Assembly (NCBI RefSeq): GCF_008087625.1 | Contig: NZ_CP042997.1 | Location: 7,068,001-7,132,000, forward strand | Length of the DNA stretch: 64,000 bases | Reading direction: 5' to 3' | Source of the DNA: Aquisphaera giovannonii | GTDB lineage: Bacteria; Planctomycetota; Planctomycetia; Isosphaerales; Isosphaeraceae | Shown here: piece after piece, positions 56,059 through 64,000 of the stretch | How the letters are laid out: every line of letters begins with the position of its first letter | Numbering within the stretch: the stretch's first letter is position 1 | Made by a program: the position numbers and the translations under genes | The notes under the pieces: generated by a model | Seen by the model: the letters and a program-made list of their open reading frames with translations, nothing else | What the model was told of the DNA's origin: nothing | The model's database searches: none

Positions 56059-57711
56059 ATGGCTCGCAACGTCGAACACGGGCTCCGGCCGATCGCGGAA
56101 GTGGCCCGGGACCTGGACCTCTCCGAGTCGTTCCTGGAGCCGTATGGCCGCGACAAGGCCAAGGTCCGCCTGGAGGCGACCGACGCGCTCGGGCGCAAGC
56201 CCGGCAAGCTGATCCTGGTCTCCGCGATCACGCCCACGCCGGCCGGGGAGGGCAAGACCACGACGTCGATCGGCCTGGCGCAGGGGCTGCGTCGCATCGG
56301 CAAGCGCGCCGCCCTGGCGCTTCGGCAGCCGTCCATGGGGCCGGTGTTCGGCCGCAAGGGGGGCGCCACCGGCGGCGGCGCGAGCAAGCTGGAGCCGTCG
56401 AACACGATCAACCTCCAGTTCACCGGCGACTTCCACGCGATCACGGCCGCTCACAACCTCCTGGCCGCCGCGATCGACAACCGCCTCCACTTCCGCGACA
56501 CCGACCTCGACCCGACGCGGGTGATGTGGAAGCGCGTGCTCGACATGAACGACCGGGCCCTCAGGCACATCCTCGTGGGGCTAGGCGGCCGGTCGCAGGG
56601 CATCCCCCGCGAGAGCGGGTTCGACATCACCGCCGCGAGCGAGGTCATGGCCATCCTCTGCCTCGCCGACTCGCGCCAGGACCTGCGGGCCCGCCTCGAC
56701 CGGATCCTCGTCGGCTTCACGAAGGCCAACGAGCCGGTCCTGGCGAAGCAGCTCAAGGTCGTCGGCTCCATGGCCGCGATCCTGAACGAGGCCATCCAGC
56801 CCAACCTCGTGCAGTCCACGGAGTCGGTGCCCGCGTTCGTCCACGGCGGCCCGTTCGCGAACATCGCCCACGGCTGCAATTCGGTCGTCGCCACGAAGAT
56901 GGCCCTCGGCCTGGCCGACTACGCGGTGACCGAGGCGGGCTTCGCCTTCGACCTGGGGGGGGAGAAGTTCTTCGACCTGAAGTGCCGCTCGGCGGGGCTC
57001 AATCCCGCGGCCGTCGTCATCGTGGCCACGATCCGGGCGCTCAAGATGCACGGCGGCGTCGCCCTGAGCTCGACGAGCGAGCCCGATCCCGCGGCCGTCG
57101 AACGCGGGCTGGTCAACCTGGCCGCGCACCTGGACAGCGCCGCGTTCTTCGGCAAGCCGATCGTCGTCGCGATCAATCAGTTCGGCACCGACACGCCCGA
57201 GGAGCTGGGGGTCGTCCACGAGTACTGCCACGACCGCGGCGTCGGCTGCGCCACGGCGAACGTCTTCGGCCAGGGGGGCGCCGGGGCCGTCGAGCTGGCC
57301 GAGAAGGTGGTCGAGGCGGCGGCCGCCCCCGAGGCCCCCCTGAAGACGCTCTACGAGCTCGACTGGCCGGCCGAGAAGAAGATCGAGGAGATCGCCCGCG
57401 TGATGTACGGCGCGGCGGGGGTGAGCATCCAGCAGGAGGCCGAATCGAAGCTCAAGAAGGCCCGCAGGCTCGGCTACGGCGACCTGCCGATCTGCATGGC
57501 CAAGACCCAGGACTCGCTCTCCGACAACCCCAAGCTGCGGGGCCGCCCCAAGGGCTTCACCGTCCACGTCCGCGACGTCGAGATCGCCGCCGGCGCGGGC
57601 TTCCTCGTCGCCCTCACCGGCGAGCTCATGCGGATGCCCGGCCTGCCCGAGAGGCCCGCCGCGGAGAGGATCGACGTCGACGCCGAGGGCCGGATCACGG
57701 GGCTTTCGTGA
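56059..57711 (+). CDS. fhs: Formate-tetrahydrofolate ligase
   Basis: Fhs makes 10-formyl-THF from formate, THF and ATP in one-carbon metabolism. The 550-residue chain (family about 556) has the P-loop TPAGEGKTTTSIGLAQGL, GRKGGATGGGASKLEP, the folate region and FDLGGEKFFDLKCR. The ATG at 56059 begins the usual N-terminus. It converges with the next gene, with 29 bases between the stops. No further folate genes lie nearby. Confidence 0.96.
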   Translation: MARNVEHGLRPIAEVARDLDLSESFLEPYGRDKAKVRLEATDALGRKPGKLILVSAITPTPAGEGKTTTSIGLAQGLRRIGKRAALALRQPSMGPVFGRKGGATGGGASKLEPSNTINLQFTGDFHAITAAHNLLAAAIDNRLHFRDTDLDPTRVMWKRVLDMNDRALRHILVGLGGRSQGIPRESGFDITAASEVMAILCLADSRQDLRARLDRILVGFTKANEPVLAKQLKVVGSMAAILNEAIQPNLVQSTESVPAFVHGGPFANIAHGCNSVVATKMALGLADYAVTEAGFAFDLGGEKFFDLKCRSAGLNPAAVVIVATIRALKMHGGVALSSTSEPDPAAVERGLVNLAAHLDSAAFFGKPIVVAINQFGTDTPEELGVVHEYCHDRGVGCATANVFGQGGAGAVELAEKVVEAAAAPEAPLKTLYELDWPAEKKIEEIARVMYGAAGVSIQQEAESKLKKARRLGYGDLPICMAKTQDSLSDNPKLRGRPKGFTVHVRDVEIAAGAGFLVALTGELMRMPGLPERPAAERIDVDAEGRITGLS

Positions 57712-57740
57712 GGATCTCGAGCGGCCTCACCGAGCTCGCA

Positions 57741-59924
57741 TCAGGGGAGCCCGAGGGCCCTCGAGACGGCCTCCTTGATGCGATCTCCCATCAAGTCCGA
57801 GGCGATCTCGATCCCATCGGGCCCGAACAGGGAGACGCCCCAGCCGATGCCGGTGGTCTCTCCCTGCTTCTCGACCACCTTCAATCGCCTCCAGGGATTC
57901 ACGGTTCCCGCCCGAAGGTGCGGCAGGTCTCTCCCCGCCAGATCCTCTCGAATACTCTGGAGCCGCTCCTCGATCGTTTGCTGGACGAAAGTCCCATCCG
58001 CACGGCGATTATAGTGCTCGTCACACAGGCCGATGAGGACCAGCCGCGGATCCGCCCCGTAGCAATCGTCCACGTCCTCGAGCGAGGCCAGGTCATTAGC
58101 CAGGGATTCATCGCGAACTTGCCAACGTAAGAAGAGGATGTACTTGCCCCGGTAATCGTCGATGAGATGTCCCTTGCCGTCCAGGCCGAGGAAATCCCAG
58201 CTCGGCTTCCTCGGACCCGCGCGGAGGGCCAATTCCCGCACGGCACCTTCGGGGAGTTTCACCACGGTCTTCGAGGGCTCGAAGTCGTCGGCGTAAACCG
58301 TGATCGCCATCTCCTGATCGGGTACCAGGCCCGCGGAGAGGAACCGGCCATCCGGCTGGAGGACGAAATCCTTGCCGATGTAGGTGCGCTTATCGACGGT
58401 GAAGCTGAAGCCCAACCTGAGCCCCCTGGGACGTTCTCCTGCTTCGGGGATAACGCTGGCGACGACGACGGGGCACCTCCGGCTGCGGATCACGATGTCG
58501 GTCCGGTCCGCGTCGAGCGTGTCGAGGCTGCCACCGCCGCCGATCCGCGGGGATGCACCCCTCGTGAGCTGGGTCTTGAACGACGTGTTGGCCCCCACCG
58601 GGAACGTCCAGAGCGTCGCATCCTTCAATCCCTTGGGGGCCCGGAAGGTGACGAGACCGTCGGCATCCGGGACGTTCTGGACATTCCAGCGGAGTTCAAC
58701 GCCGTCCACCCTCGCCTCGACTTCGTTGATGGAGGACGCGCCGGGATAGATGCTGATTCCCTGGAGGGAATCCTTGTTCGATTCCGTCAATACACCCGAG
58801 AGTTTAACCGCATTGCCCGGCGCTGGGCGGTCGCTGGAATCCCGGAACCTCACCTCGACCCGGACGGTTGGCATCTCTCGGAGCGTCAGCGACTCGAGCG
58901 GCCGGCTGCCATCGATGTAGTGGTGCACGGGCCGGATCAGGCGGGCGGTCGAGGGCATGGGCCGGTCATCGGGATTATGACCGACGAACTTGGACTGACC
59001 CTCGCCGTACAGGAGGTAGTTCCCGGGCCTCAATGGGGCGAATTGGAAGCGGCCGGTCGCATCGGTCGTTGCCGAGCGGCTCGCCGTACCATTGAAAGTT
59101 GTTGCCACGATGGTCTGGTTGGCGAGGGGGCGATCCTTCAAATCCAGGACCACGCCGGTGAGCGATACGCCGGACTCAAGGATCAGCGTCCCGAGATCAG
59201 TCGGCACATAGATGTCGGGGTGCTGGCCCGGCCGGTCCGTACCCCAGAAGCGCTGGAACAAAGCATGCTGCTTGGGCTTGAGGTAGAGGGCGAGGCTCTG
59301 CGACCTCGACGTGCGGAACCTGAGGATGCCGTCGGAATTCGTGCGTACGACGTTCTGATCCTGGAAGTCGCTCGTGCGTTCCGACCAGGTCCAGTTCACG
59401 ATGAAGCATTCGACATCCGCGGCCGGCTTGCCCGCGGGCGTCACGACGCGGGCCGTGTACTCCACGCCCTTCTCGAGCGAAATCGAGGCGAAGAAGGGTC
59501 GCCCGTCGGGTCCGCCGTCGAGCCCCTCGAGCACGTCGCTCAACGCGACCGGGCTCGATCTCCTGGCGATGTACTCCGGGTGAGAGACCTCAATCTCGAT
59601 CAGGAGTTGGGAGTCGGACATCTGCTCCGGAGTGAACGTGACCTTGAATCTGCCGCGTGAATCCGAGTGGGGCACGTCCGTGCCCGTGGGCGCCGGCGGA
59701 TCGACGGCGTCGCGGCCATAGAGCCGTCGACGGACGAGGACTTTCGCGCCGGCGATCCGCCGCATGGTGCCGTGTTCTTGGACGACACCGTCGAACGACC
59801 GCGACGCGGCCGGCCTCATCTCTTCACCGGGGCCAGGGCTCTGCCCGTCCGCTCGGGGCATCAGGTCGAGCTTCGCGAGGGAGAGGCCGGCCTGGATGGC
59901 CGTGCGTCGATCGACTTGGGGCAT
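57741..59924 (-). CDS. Carboxypeptidase-regulatory / degenerate thioredoxin-fold protein
   Basis: The 727-residue protein has an N-terminal hydrophobic segment starting DRRTAIQAGLSL (Tat-like, weak), several beta-sandwich carboxypeptidase-regulatory modules (SGVSLTGVVLDLKDRPL, SGRFQFAPLRPG type), and a C-terminal thioredoxin-like part (about 590-720, DYRGKYILFLRWQV). The latter has no CxxC, so it is not a redox enzyme. The start at 59924 is chosen near the signal. Codon third positions look less GC-rich than in neighbours. The role is unknown. Confidence 0.72.
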   Translation of the reverse strand: MPQVDRRTAIQAGLSLAKLDLMPRADGQSPGPGEEMRPAASRSFDGVVQEHGTMRRIAGAKVLVRRRLYGRDAVDPPAPTGTDVPHSDSRGRFKVTFTPEQMSDSQLLIEIEVSHPEYIARRSSPVALSDVLEGLDGGPDGRPFFASISLEKGVEYTARVVTPAGKPAADVECFIVNWTWSERTSDFQDQNVVRTNSDGILRFRTSRSQSLALYLKPKQHALFQRFWGTDRPGQHPDIYVPTDLGTLILESGVSLTGVVLDLKDRPLANQTIVATTFNGTASRSATTDATGRFQFAPLRPGNYLLYGEGQSKFVGHNPDDRPMPSTARLIRPVHHYIDGSRPLESLTLREMPTVRVEVRFRDSSDRPAPGNAVKLSGVLTESNKDSLQGISIYPGASSINEVEARVDGVELRWNVQNVPDADGLVTFRAPKGLKDATLWTFPVGANTSFKTQLTRGASPRIGGGGSLDTLDADRTDIVIRSRRCPVVVASVIPEAGERPRGLRLGFSFTVDKRTYIGKDFVLQPDGRFLSAGLVPDQEMAITVYADDFEPSKTVVKLPEGAVRELALRAGPRKPSWDFLGLDGKGHLIDDYRGKYILFLRWQVRDESLANDLASLEDVDDCYGADPRLVLIGLCDEHYNRRADGTFVQQTIEERLQSIREDLAGRDLPHLRAGTVNPWRRLKVVEKQGETTGIGWGVSLFGPDGIEIASDLMGDRIKEAVSRALGLP

Positions 59925-60052
59925 GATGGTCGCCCGGGCCCAGTCGCGTGAGGAATCCACGACCCGCCATATGACAGTAGTCATACGCGAGAGCGAGTCG
60001 CGGACGCAACGCCAAGCGTGCGGGGAATCGCGAGGCTTCGATCAGGCGGGGC

Positions 60053-61942
60053 TCAGCGGGCCGCGGATTTCGGCGGTGCGCCCACGATCTGCGTGTCCGG
60101 GCCGTCGAGGTTCCAGGGGATCTGGCGGCCGAGGCCCCGGAGGATGAAGCGGTCCATCCGGGCGAGCGCCTGCTCGTTCGCCCCCTGCTCACGGCGGAGC
60201 ACCTTGCCCTGGCGGTCGAGGAGGACCATGGTCGGAAGGTACTGCACCTGCAAGGCTTCCTGCACCGGGCACGTCCCGTCCATGGTCGTGACCAGCACGG
60301 GGTAAGCGATCTTCAGACGCCTGGCGACCTCGATGACCTTGGCGTTGCGGGTCTTGGCGGGGGTCTGCTCGCAGGCGATGCCGATGACCTGGACCCGCTT
60401 GCCGCCGAAGGTCTTCTGGATGTCGTTCAGGTGCGGGATCGCGGTGAGGCACGGCGGGCAGTTCGTCCCCCAGAAGTCCAGGAGGATGAGGTCGGCGTCG
60501 AAGTCGCGCAGGGAGACCATGCGCCCCTGGGTATCCGGCAGCCGCAGGTCGCGGACGCGGTTCTCCGTCCGGTCGAAGTCGCACGAGATCCCGGCCTGCG
60601 TGGGGCTCGCCGCGGCGGCGGTCCGGGCGGCCCGGTCCGGCGGGGTCGGCTGCGGCCCGTTGGGCGCCTTGGCGGGCCGCGTCGAGACGGCCGCCTTGAG
60701 GAGGGACTCGTCGAGGGGGATGGATTGTTTCTCGAGCGCCAGCTCGCCCCAGGTTGGTCGCGATCGGGCGACGGACCCCGACTCGCGCGAGGGCCTCGGC
60801 GGCAGGCTGGCGACCGGCTCGGCCTCGACGACGGCGAGCCGGGAAGGTCGTCCGGGACGCCGCGCGACGGGCGGGGGGCCGCTCATCAGCGACCTGGCAT
60901 CCGGTGCAACCGCGGAGGCCATCGCCGGCGCCATTTCCTCCGCCGTCGGGCGGTCGTCGTCCGGGACGAGGCCCGCGGGAAGCGGCCTGGGGTCGGCTTC
61001 CGCGGAAGCCGAGGCTTCCGTCGAGACGGGCTGGCTACTCGCAGGCGACCATCGAGGCATGAGGGGCTGCTTCCCCCCTTCATCCCCCCTGAGGACGTCT
61101 CGGCCCGTCAGCACGACGGACTCGTCGGCGGACCGCCGGGCATCCGAGGTCTGGTCGGGAGGGTCGAGGGCCGGCGGCAGCGGGTTCTCGTCCGCCTCAT
61201 CTCCACCGCCGGAAGGAGCCCGGACGCCTCGATGCTGGGGCTCCTCGATTTCGTCGGTGGGGATCGAAAGCCGCGGTGTGCCTCGGCGCGGCTTGCGGGC
61301 CCTGACGGCTTCGGCCTCGGGCGCCGGGGCATCGAGGTCTTCCGGATTGACCTGGGACGAGACGCCAGGGGCCGCTTCCTCGTCCTCGACCTCCTCGACA
61401 TTGGAAGCCGGGGCGATCGTGGGGCGGGCGGGTCGCATGCTCGACCGGTCGTCGCCCCTGGAAGCGGACGGCGGCTTCAGGGTGATGCGGACGTCCGTAT
61501 CGGGCACCCGGACCTCGACGCGTCCCGTCGCGGTCCCTCCCTCCTCGTCGGAGTGGCGGGCGATCACGGTGTAGGTCGAGCCGGCACGGACGCCCCGGAG
61601 GGTGAACGCCCCGGAACGATCGGTGACCGCCGTGACGGCCTTGCCGCCGGCCTCACCACCGACACCCAGCCGGACCGTCGCCTCGGGGACCGGCTTGCCG
61701 CGCTCGTCGAAGACTCGGCCGGAAATCCGCGGGGCGTTCTTCGACGAGACGATGGGCGGCGTCTCGGCGGCCTGGACGGAGGAGTCGATGGCGCCTTCTC
61801 GGGTCGCCAGCGGCCGGTCGCCGACGGAGGCGACCGTGCGGAAGCCCTCGTCGGAATGCGTCCGCAGCACCCCCGGCTGGGAGCAGCCGGACACCATCGG
61901 GAGGGACACGAGAAGGCAGAGCGAGCCTCGCTGAAGGCGCAT
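60053..61942 (-). CDS. TlpA-like lipoprotein thioredoxin
   Basis: The 629-residue product has a lipobox (SLPMVSGC), a carboxypeptidase-regulatory module (about 70-155, SGRVFDERGKPVPEATVRL), a very long disordered Pro/Ala/Arg middle (160-450), and a C-terminal AhpC/TSA-TlpA domain with active site WGTNCPPC (C495, C498). It is probably a periplasmic thiol reductase in envelope biogenesis. The start at 61942 gives the lipoprotein signal. It lies 128 bases upstream of the degenerate relative on the same strand. Confidence 0.86.
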   Translation of the reverse strand: MRLQRGSLCLLVSLPMVSGCSQPGVLRTHSDEGFRTVASVGDRPLATREGAIDSSVQAAETPPIVSSKNAPRISGRVFDERGKPVPEATVRLGVGGEAGGKAVTAVTDRSGAFTLRGVRAGSTYTVIARHSDEEGGTATGRVEVRVPDTDVRITLKPPSASRGDDRSSMRPARPTIAPASNVEEVEDEEAAPGVSSQVNPEDLDAPAPEAEAVRARKPRRGTPRLSIPTDEIEEPQHRGVRAPSGGGDEADENPLPPALDPPDQTSDARRSADESVVLTGRDVLRGDEGGKQPLMPRWSPASSQPVSTEASASAEADPRPLPAGLVPDDDRPTAEEMAPAMASAVAPDARSLMSGPPPVARRPGRPSRLAVVEAEPVASLPPRPSRESGSVARSRPTWGELALEKQSIPLDESLLKAAVSTRPAKAPNGPQPTPPDRAARTAAAASPTQAGISCDFDRTENRVRDLRLPDTQGRMVSLRDFDADLILLDFWGTNCPPCLTAIPHLNDIQKTFGGKRVQVIGIACEQTPAKTRNAKVIEVARRLKIAYPVLVTTMDGTCPVQEALQVQYLPTMVLLDRQGKVLRREQGANEQALARMDRFILRGLGRQIPWNLDGPDTQIVGAPPKSAAR

Positions 61943-62175
61943 GGATGATGAGACCTCCTCGTCGTGCCGGCATTGGAGAATTAGCCCGACGGATGTCCGG
62001 ACGATCATCCTGATCGCCTGTCGGGCTCGCGCACCGGGTCAACTCTTGGGGCGGATACATCCGTAGGTGCAAGGCAGGCGCGCGAACGACGGCACTTCAT
62101 CCCTCTCTTCGGCCAGGGGGGGCGATCGCCTTGAGGAAATTTCGGGAAGCGGGCGGCCGTGGCTGGATGGCGACC

Positions 62176-63012
62176 TCAGTTCCACTCGGCGATGGTCCGG
62201 CGGGCGGCACCCAGCAGGGCGGCGACCGTCCGGGAATCGTCGGCGGCCGGATGGGCCTCGAGATACGCGCGAAGCGGGTCGATCGCCTCGCCGGGGCGAT
62301 CGACCTGGACGCAGATCATGCCGAGGTCGCGATGCTCGAGGAGGTCGTCGTCGTCCAGCGCGGCGAGCCTTCTCTGGACCGGGAGCGCCGACATGTAGTC
62401 GCTCGTCGCCAGGTAGACGGCCTTCAGGTTGCGGAGCATCCGGGCGACGACCGTCCGCGGGGTGCAGGGCCCGAAATCGATGGCCGAGAGGTTGACGGGG
62501 TTCCGGGTTCGCTCCTCGAGCCGCCGGATGCAGCCTTCGCGATCGAGGAACTCCCCGCCTTGGAAGCAATCGATGAAGAGCTCCGAGAGGCCCTCGCCGT
62601 GGCGGAGCATGAAGTGCGCGGGGAAGTTGACCCCGTCGAGGAGGAGCCCCGCGCGCTCCGCGAGGGCCGCGTAGAGGATCGACAGGGAGATCGGGATCCC
62701 CATCTTCCGGTCCATGACCTCGTTGAGATAGCTGTTCCGCGGGTCGAAATAGTTCTCCCGATCGGGGCCGTAGCCCTCCTCGAGGTACATCGCCCAGTTG
62801 ATCTGGCCGAGCACCTTGCGGGGCCTGGCGTTGGGCTCGCACCGCGAGCGGATCCGCTCCGCGAGATGCTCGACGCGGGCGACATACTCCTCGATGGGGA
62901 GCTCCGGGTAGGCGTCCCGGGCGATCTCGAATGCGATCCGGAGCAGCGAGGGCCGCTCGGCCCCCTCCACCAATCGCTGGAACTCCGGGCTGTGAACGAA
63001 GCGTTTCGCCAC
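62176..63012 (-). CDS. SirB1-like transglutaminase-family protein
   Basis: The 278-residue protein has NSYLNEVMDRKMGIPISLSILY, the centre of the SirB1/YchA transglutaminase-core2 domain, with NFPAHFMLR holding a conserved His, and a C-terminal TPR-like part (PGEAIDPLRAYLEAHP). The protease-type Cys seems absent, as in most of the family. The function is not established. It lies 22 bases after the EamA gene on the same strand. Confidence 0.9.
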   Translation of the reverse strand: MAKRFVHSPEFQRLVEGAERPSLLRIAFEIARDAYPELPIEEYVARVEHLAERIRSRCEPNARPRKVLGQINWAMYLEEGYGPDRENYFDPRNSYLNEVMDRKMGIPISLSILYAALAERAGLLLDGVNFPAHFMLRHGEGLSELFIDCFQGGEFLDREGCIRRLEERTRNPVNLSAIDFGPCTPRTVVARMLRNLKAVYLATSDYMSALPVQRRLAALDDDDLLEHRDLGMICVQVDRPGEAIDPLRAYLEAHPAADDSRTVAALLGAARRTIAEWN

Positions 63013-63034
63013 TCGAATCCTCCTGGGAACCCGA

Positions 63035-63928
63035 TCAGGGCCGGTCGGCGGGCTCCGCGCGAATCCTCCCCCTCCGGGCCGTGACCCAGGCCGTGGGGCC
63101 CAGGACGAGCAAGAACCCGGCGACCGAGACCGGGCCGAGCAGCCGGCCGTCGATCAGGACATCGAAAATCATGCCGAAGAGCACCTGCGTCAAGCTGAGC
63201 ACGGCGACGCGCGACGGCAGCCCCGCCCCGTACGCCTTCGTCAGGAAGATCTGGCCGATCGTCCCGGACAGGCCGACGCCAAGCAGGACCAGGGCCGTGA
63301 CGGCGTCCATGTCGGACCGACGGAGGAGCGCGGGGTGGAGGGCGGTCCAGGCGAGCAGCACGAGCGTCGCCAGGCCCGAGAAATGCGCGACGACGGCCCT
63401 GGAATCGACGTGACGCAGCCGATGCAGTCCCAGCATCGCCACGGCGGTCGCGAACGACGCCGCGAGGGCCACCGGGGCGGCCAAATTGGCGGCGCTCTCG
63501 GCGTGCGGCCGCTGGATCAGGGCCACGCCCGCCACGCCGGCCAGCACGCACGCCAGGTCCGCCGCGACCTCGCGGGGGGGCGATCCGTGCACGGACATCA
63601 ACACGATCCAGAGCGGGTACGCGTTCGTCAGCGTCAGCACGTCCGCCACGGGGAGCCGGGACAGTGCATAGAAGGTGCAGATCAGGCCGATTGTCCCCGC
63701 GGCGCTCCGCAACCAGAGGGTCCGCGGCCTCCAGACGACGAGCCCGGCCCCCGCCATCGCCGCGAGCGACGCCGACATGACGAAGGAGCAGGAGACGCGG
63801 ACCAGCGCGATGAGGATCCAGTCGCATCGGGGTGCCACGGCGTGCGTCAGGGCCCCCATCGTCGCGAACCAGAAGGCCGCGGCGATCATCCACGCGGCGG
63901 GGCGGCCCGAGGACGGCTCAGCGCCCAT
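63035..63928 (-). CDS. EamA/DMT family transporter
   Basis: The 297-residue protein has ten predicted helices in two EamA halves (FYALSRLPVADVLTLTNAYPLW; GLSGTIGQIFLTKAYGAG). It exports or imports small metabolites of unknown kind. The ATG at 63928 is the first in frame. It is followed by the SirB1-like gene. The last 72 bases of the window show nothing else. Confidence 0.9.
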   Translation of the reverse strand: MGAEPSSGRPAAWMIAAAFWFATMGALTHAVAPRCDWILIALVRVSCSFVMSASLAAMAGAGLVVWRPRTLWLRSAAGTIGLICTFYALSRLPVADVLTLTNAYPLWIVLMSVHGSPPREVAADLACVLAGVAGVALIQRPHAESAANLAAPVALAASFATAVAMLGLHRLRHVDSRAVVAHFSGLATLVLLAWTALHPALLRRSDMDAVTALVLLGVGLSGTIGQIFLTKAYGAGLPSRVAVLSLTQVLFGMIFDVLIDGRLLGPVSVAGFLLVLGPTAWVTARRGRIRAEPADRP

Positions 63929-64000
63929 GGCCGGCGGCGGGGCGTTCGTCGCCGAGACGCTCGCAATCGGGGGACTGGTCGAGTAGGCTGGGCGGGTCGA

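Noticed and set aside
57312-57711. Possible fusion of fhs with the following frame
   Set aside because: fhs ends at a normal family length with a stop; the next gene is on the other strand.

Overview
The window comes from a very GC-rich bacterium and most probably from a planctomycete of the Isosphaeraceae type (inference). The reasons are a fused AroD-AroE enzyme, a secreted CAP protein with an N-terminal LE.R.LLS-type motif, a DUF1080 lipoprotein-like enzyme, a RoxA-like dihaem lipoprotein, a type III polyketide synthase operon, and short dispersed repeats in the gaps. Nearly every third codon position is G or C. No rRNA, tRNA or CRISPR array was seen.

Left part (1-10.7 kb, mostly + strand): shikimate pathway genes (aroDE, its 5' end cut by the window edge, then aroK), a prepilin peptidase, a LapA-like membrane protein, a MOSC protein, a secreted protein, a coiled-coil lipoprotein, hisH, hisA and an EF-G2-type GTPase. 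A convergent glycine-rich secreted protein closes this block, separated from it by a 30-bp hairpin.

10.7-25.8 kb: metH (- strand, with a good sigma70-like promoter) faces away from a RoxA-like dihaem cytochrome. A minus-strand operon follows, encoding a methyltransferase, an FAD oxidoreductase and a type III PKS, which resembles phenolic-lipid/quinone clusters. Then come a DUF1080 protein, the AAA+ ATPase RarA, and a large secreted beta-helix protein whose N-terminus carries three copies of a WLGQDGHD-type module that I do not recognise as a named domain.

25.8-40.2 kb: a 160-bp MITE with 50-bp inverted arms, a hypothetical gene with no plausible stop, a translationally coupled sialidase/MFS/NCS2-like permease operon, an ABC-F ATPase next to a UvrC lacking its HhH domain, a phosphohexomutase, a CAP-domain protein, a YjbQ protein and a small membrane protein.

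40.2-48.1 kb: one + strand operon for a cbb3-type cytochrome oxidase. It encodes a dihaem cytochrome c lipoprotein, a 4-TM protein, CcoN, CcoO, two small membrane subunits, a copper P-type ATPase and a SafE-like protein. There is no canonical CcoP; the dihaem lipoprotein may take that role. The small membrane proteins are the least understood parts of this system.

48.1-64 kb: a lipase-like hydrolase, a POT peptide transporter with an S9 peptidase (peptide use), an ABC transporter pair followed by two tandem DUF983 genes, formate-THF ligase, two secreted proteins joining a carboxypeptidase-regulatory domain to a thioredoxin fold (only one keeps CxxC), a SirB1-like protein and an EamA transporter.

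The best candidates for something new are the triplicated WLGQDGHD module, the CcoP-less oxidase operon, and the small-repeat families at 3.5, 6.1, 16.7-16.9 and 25.9 kb.
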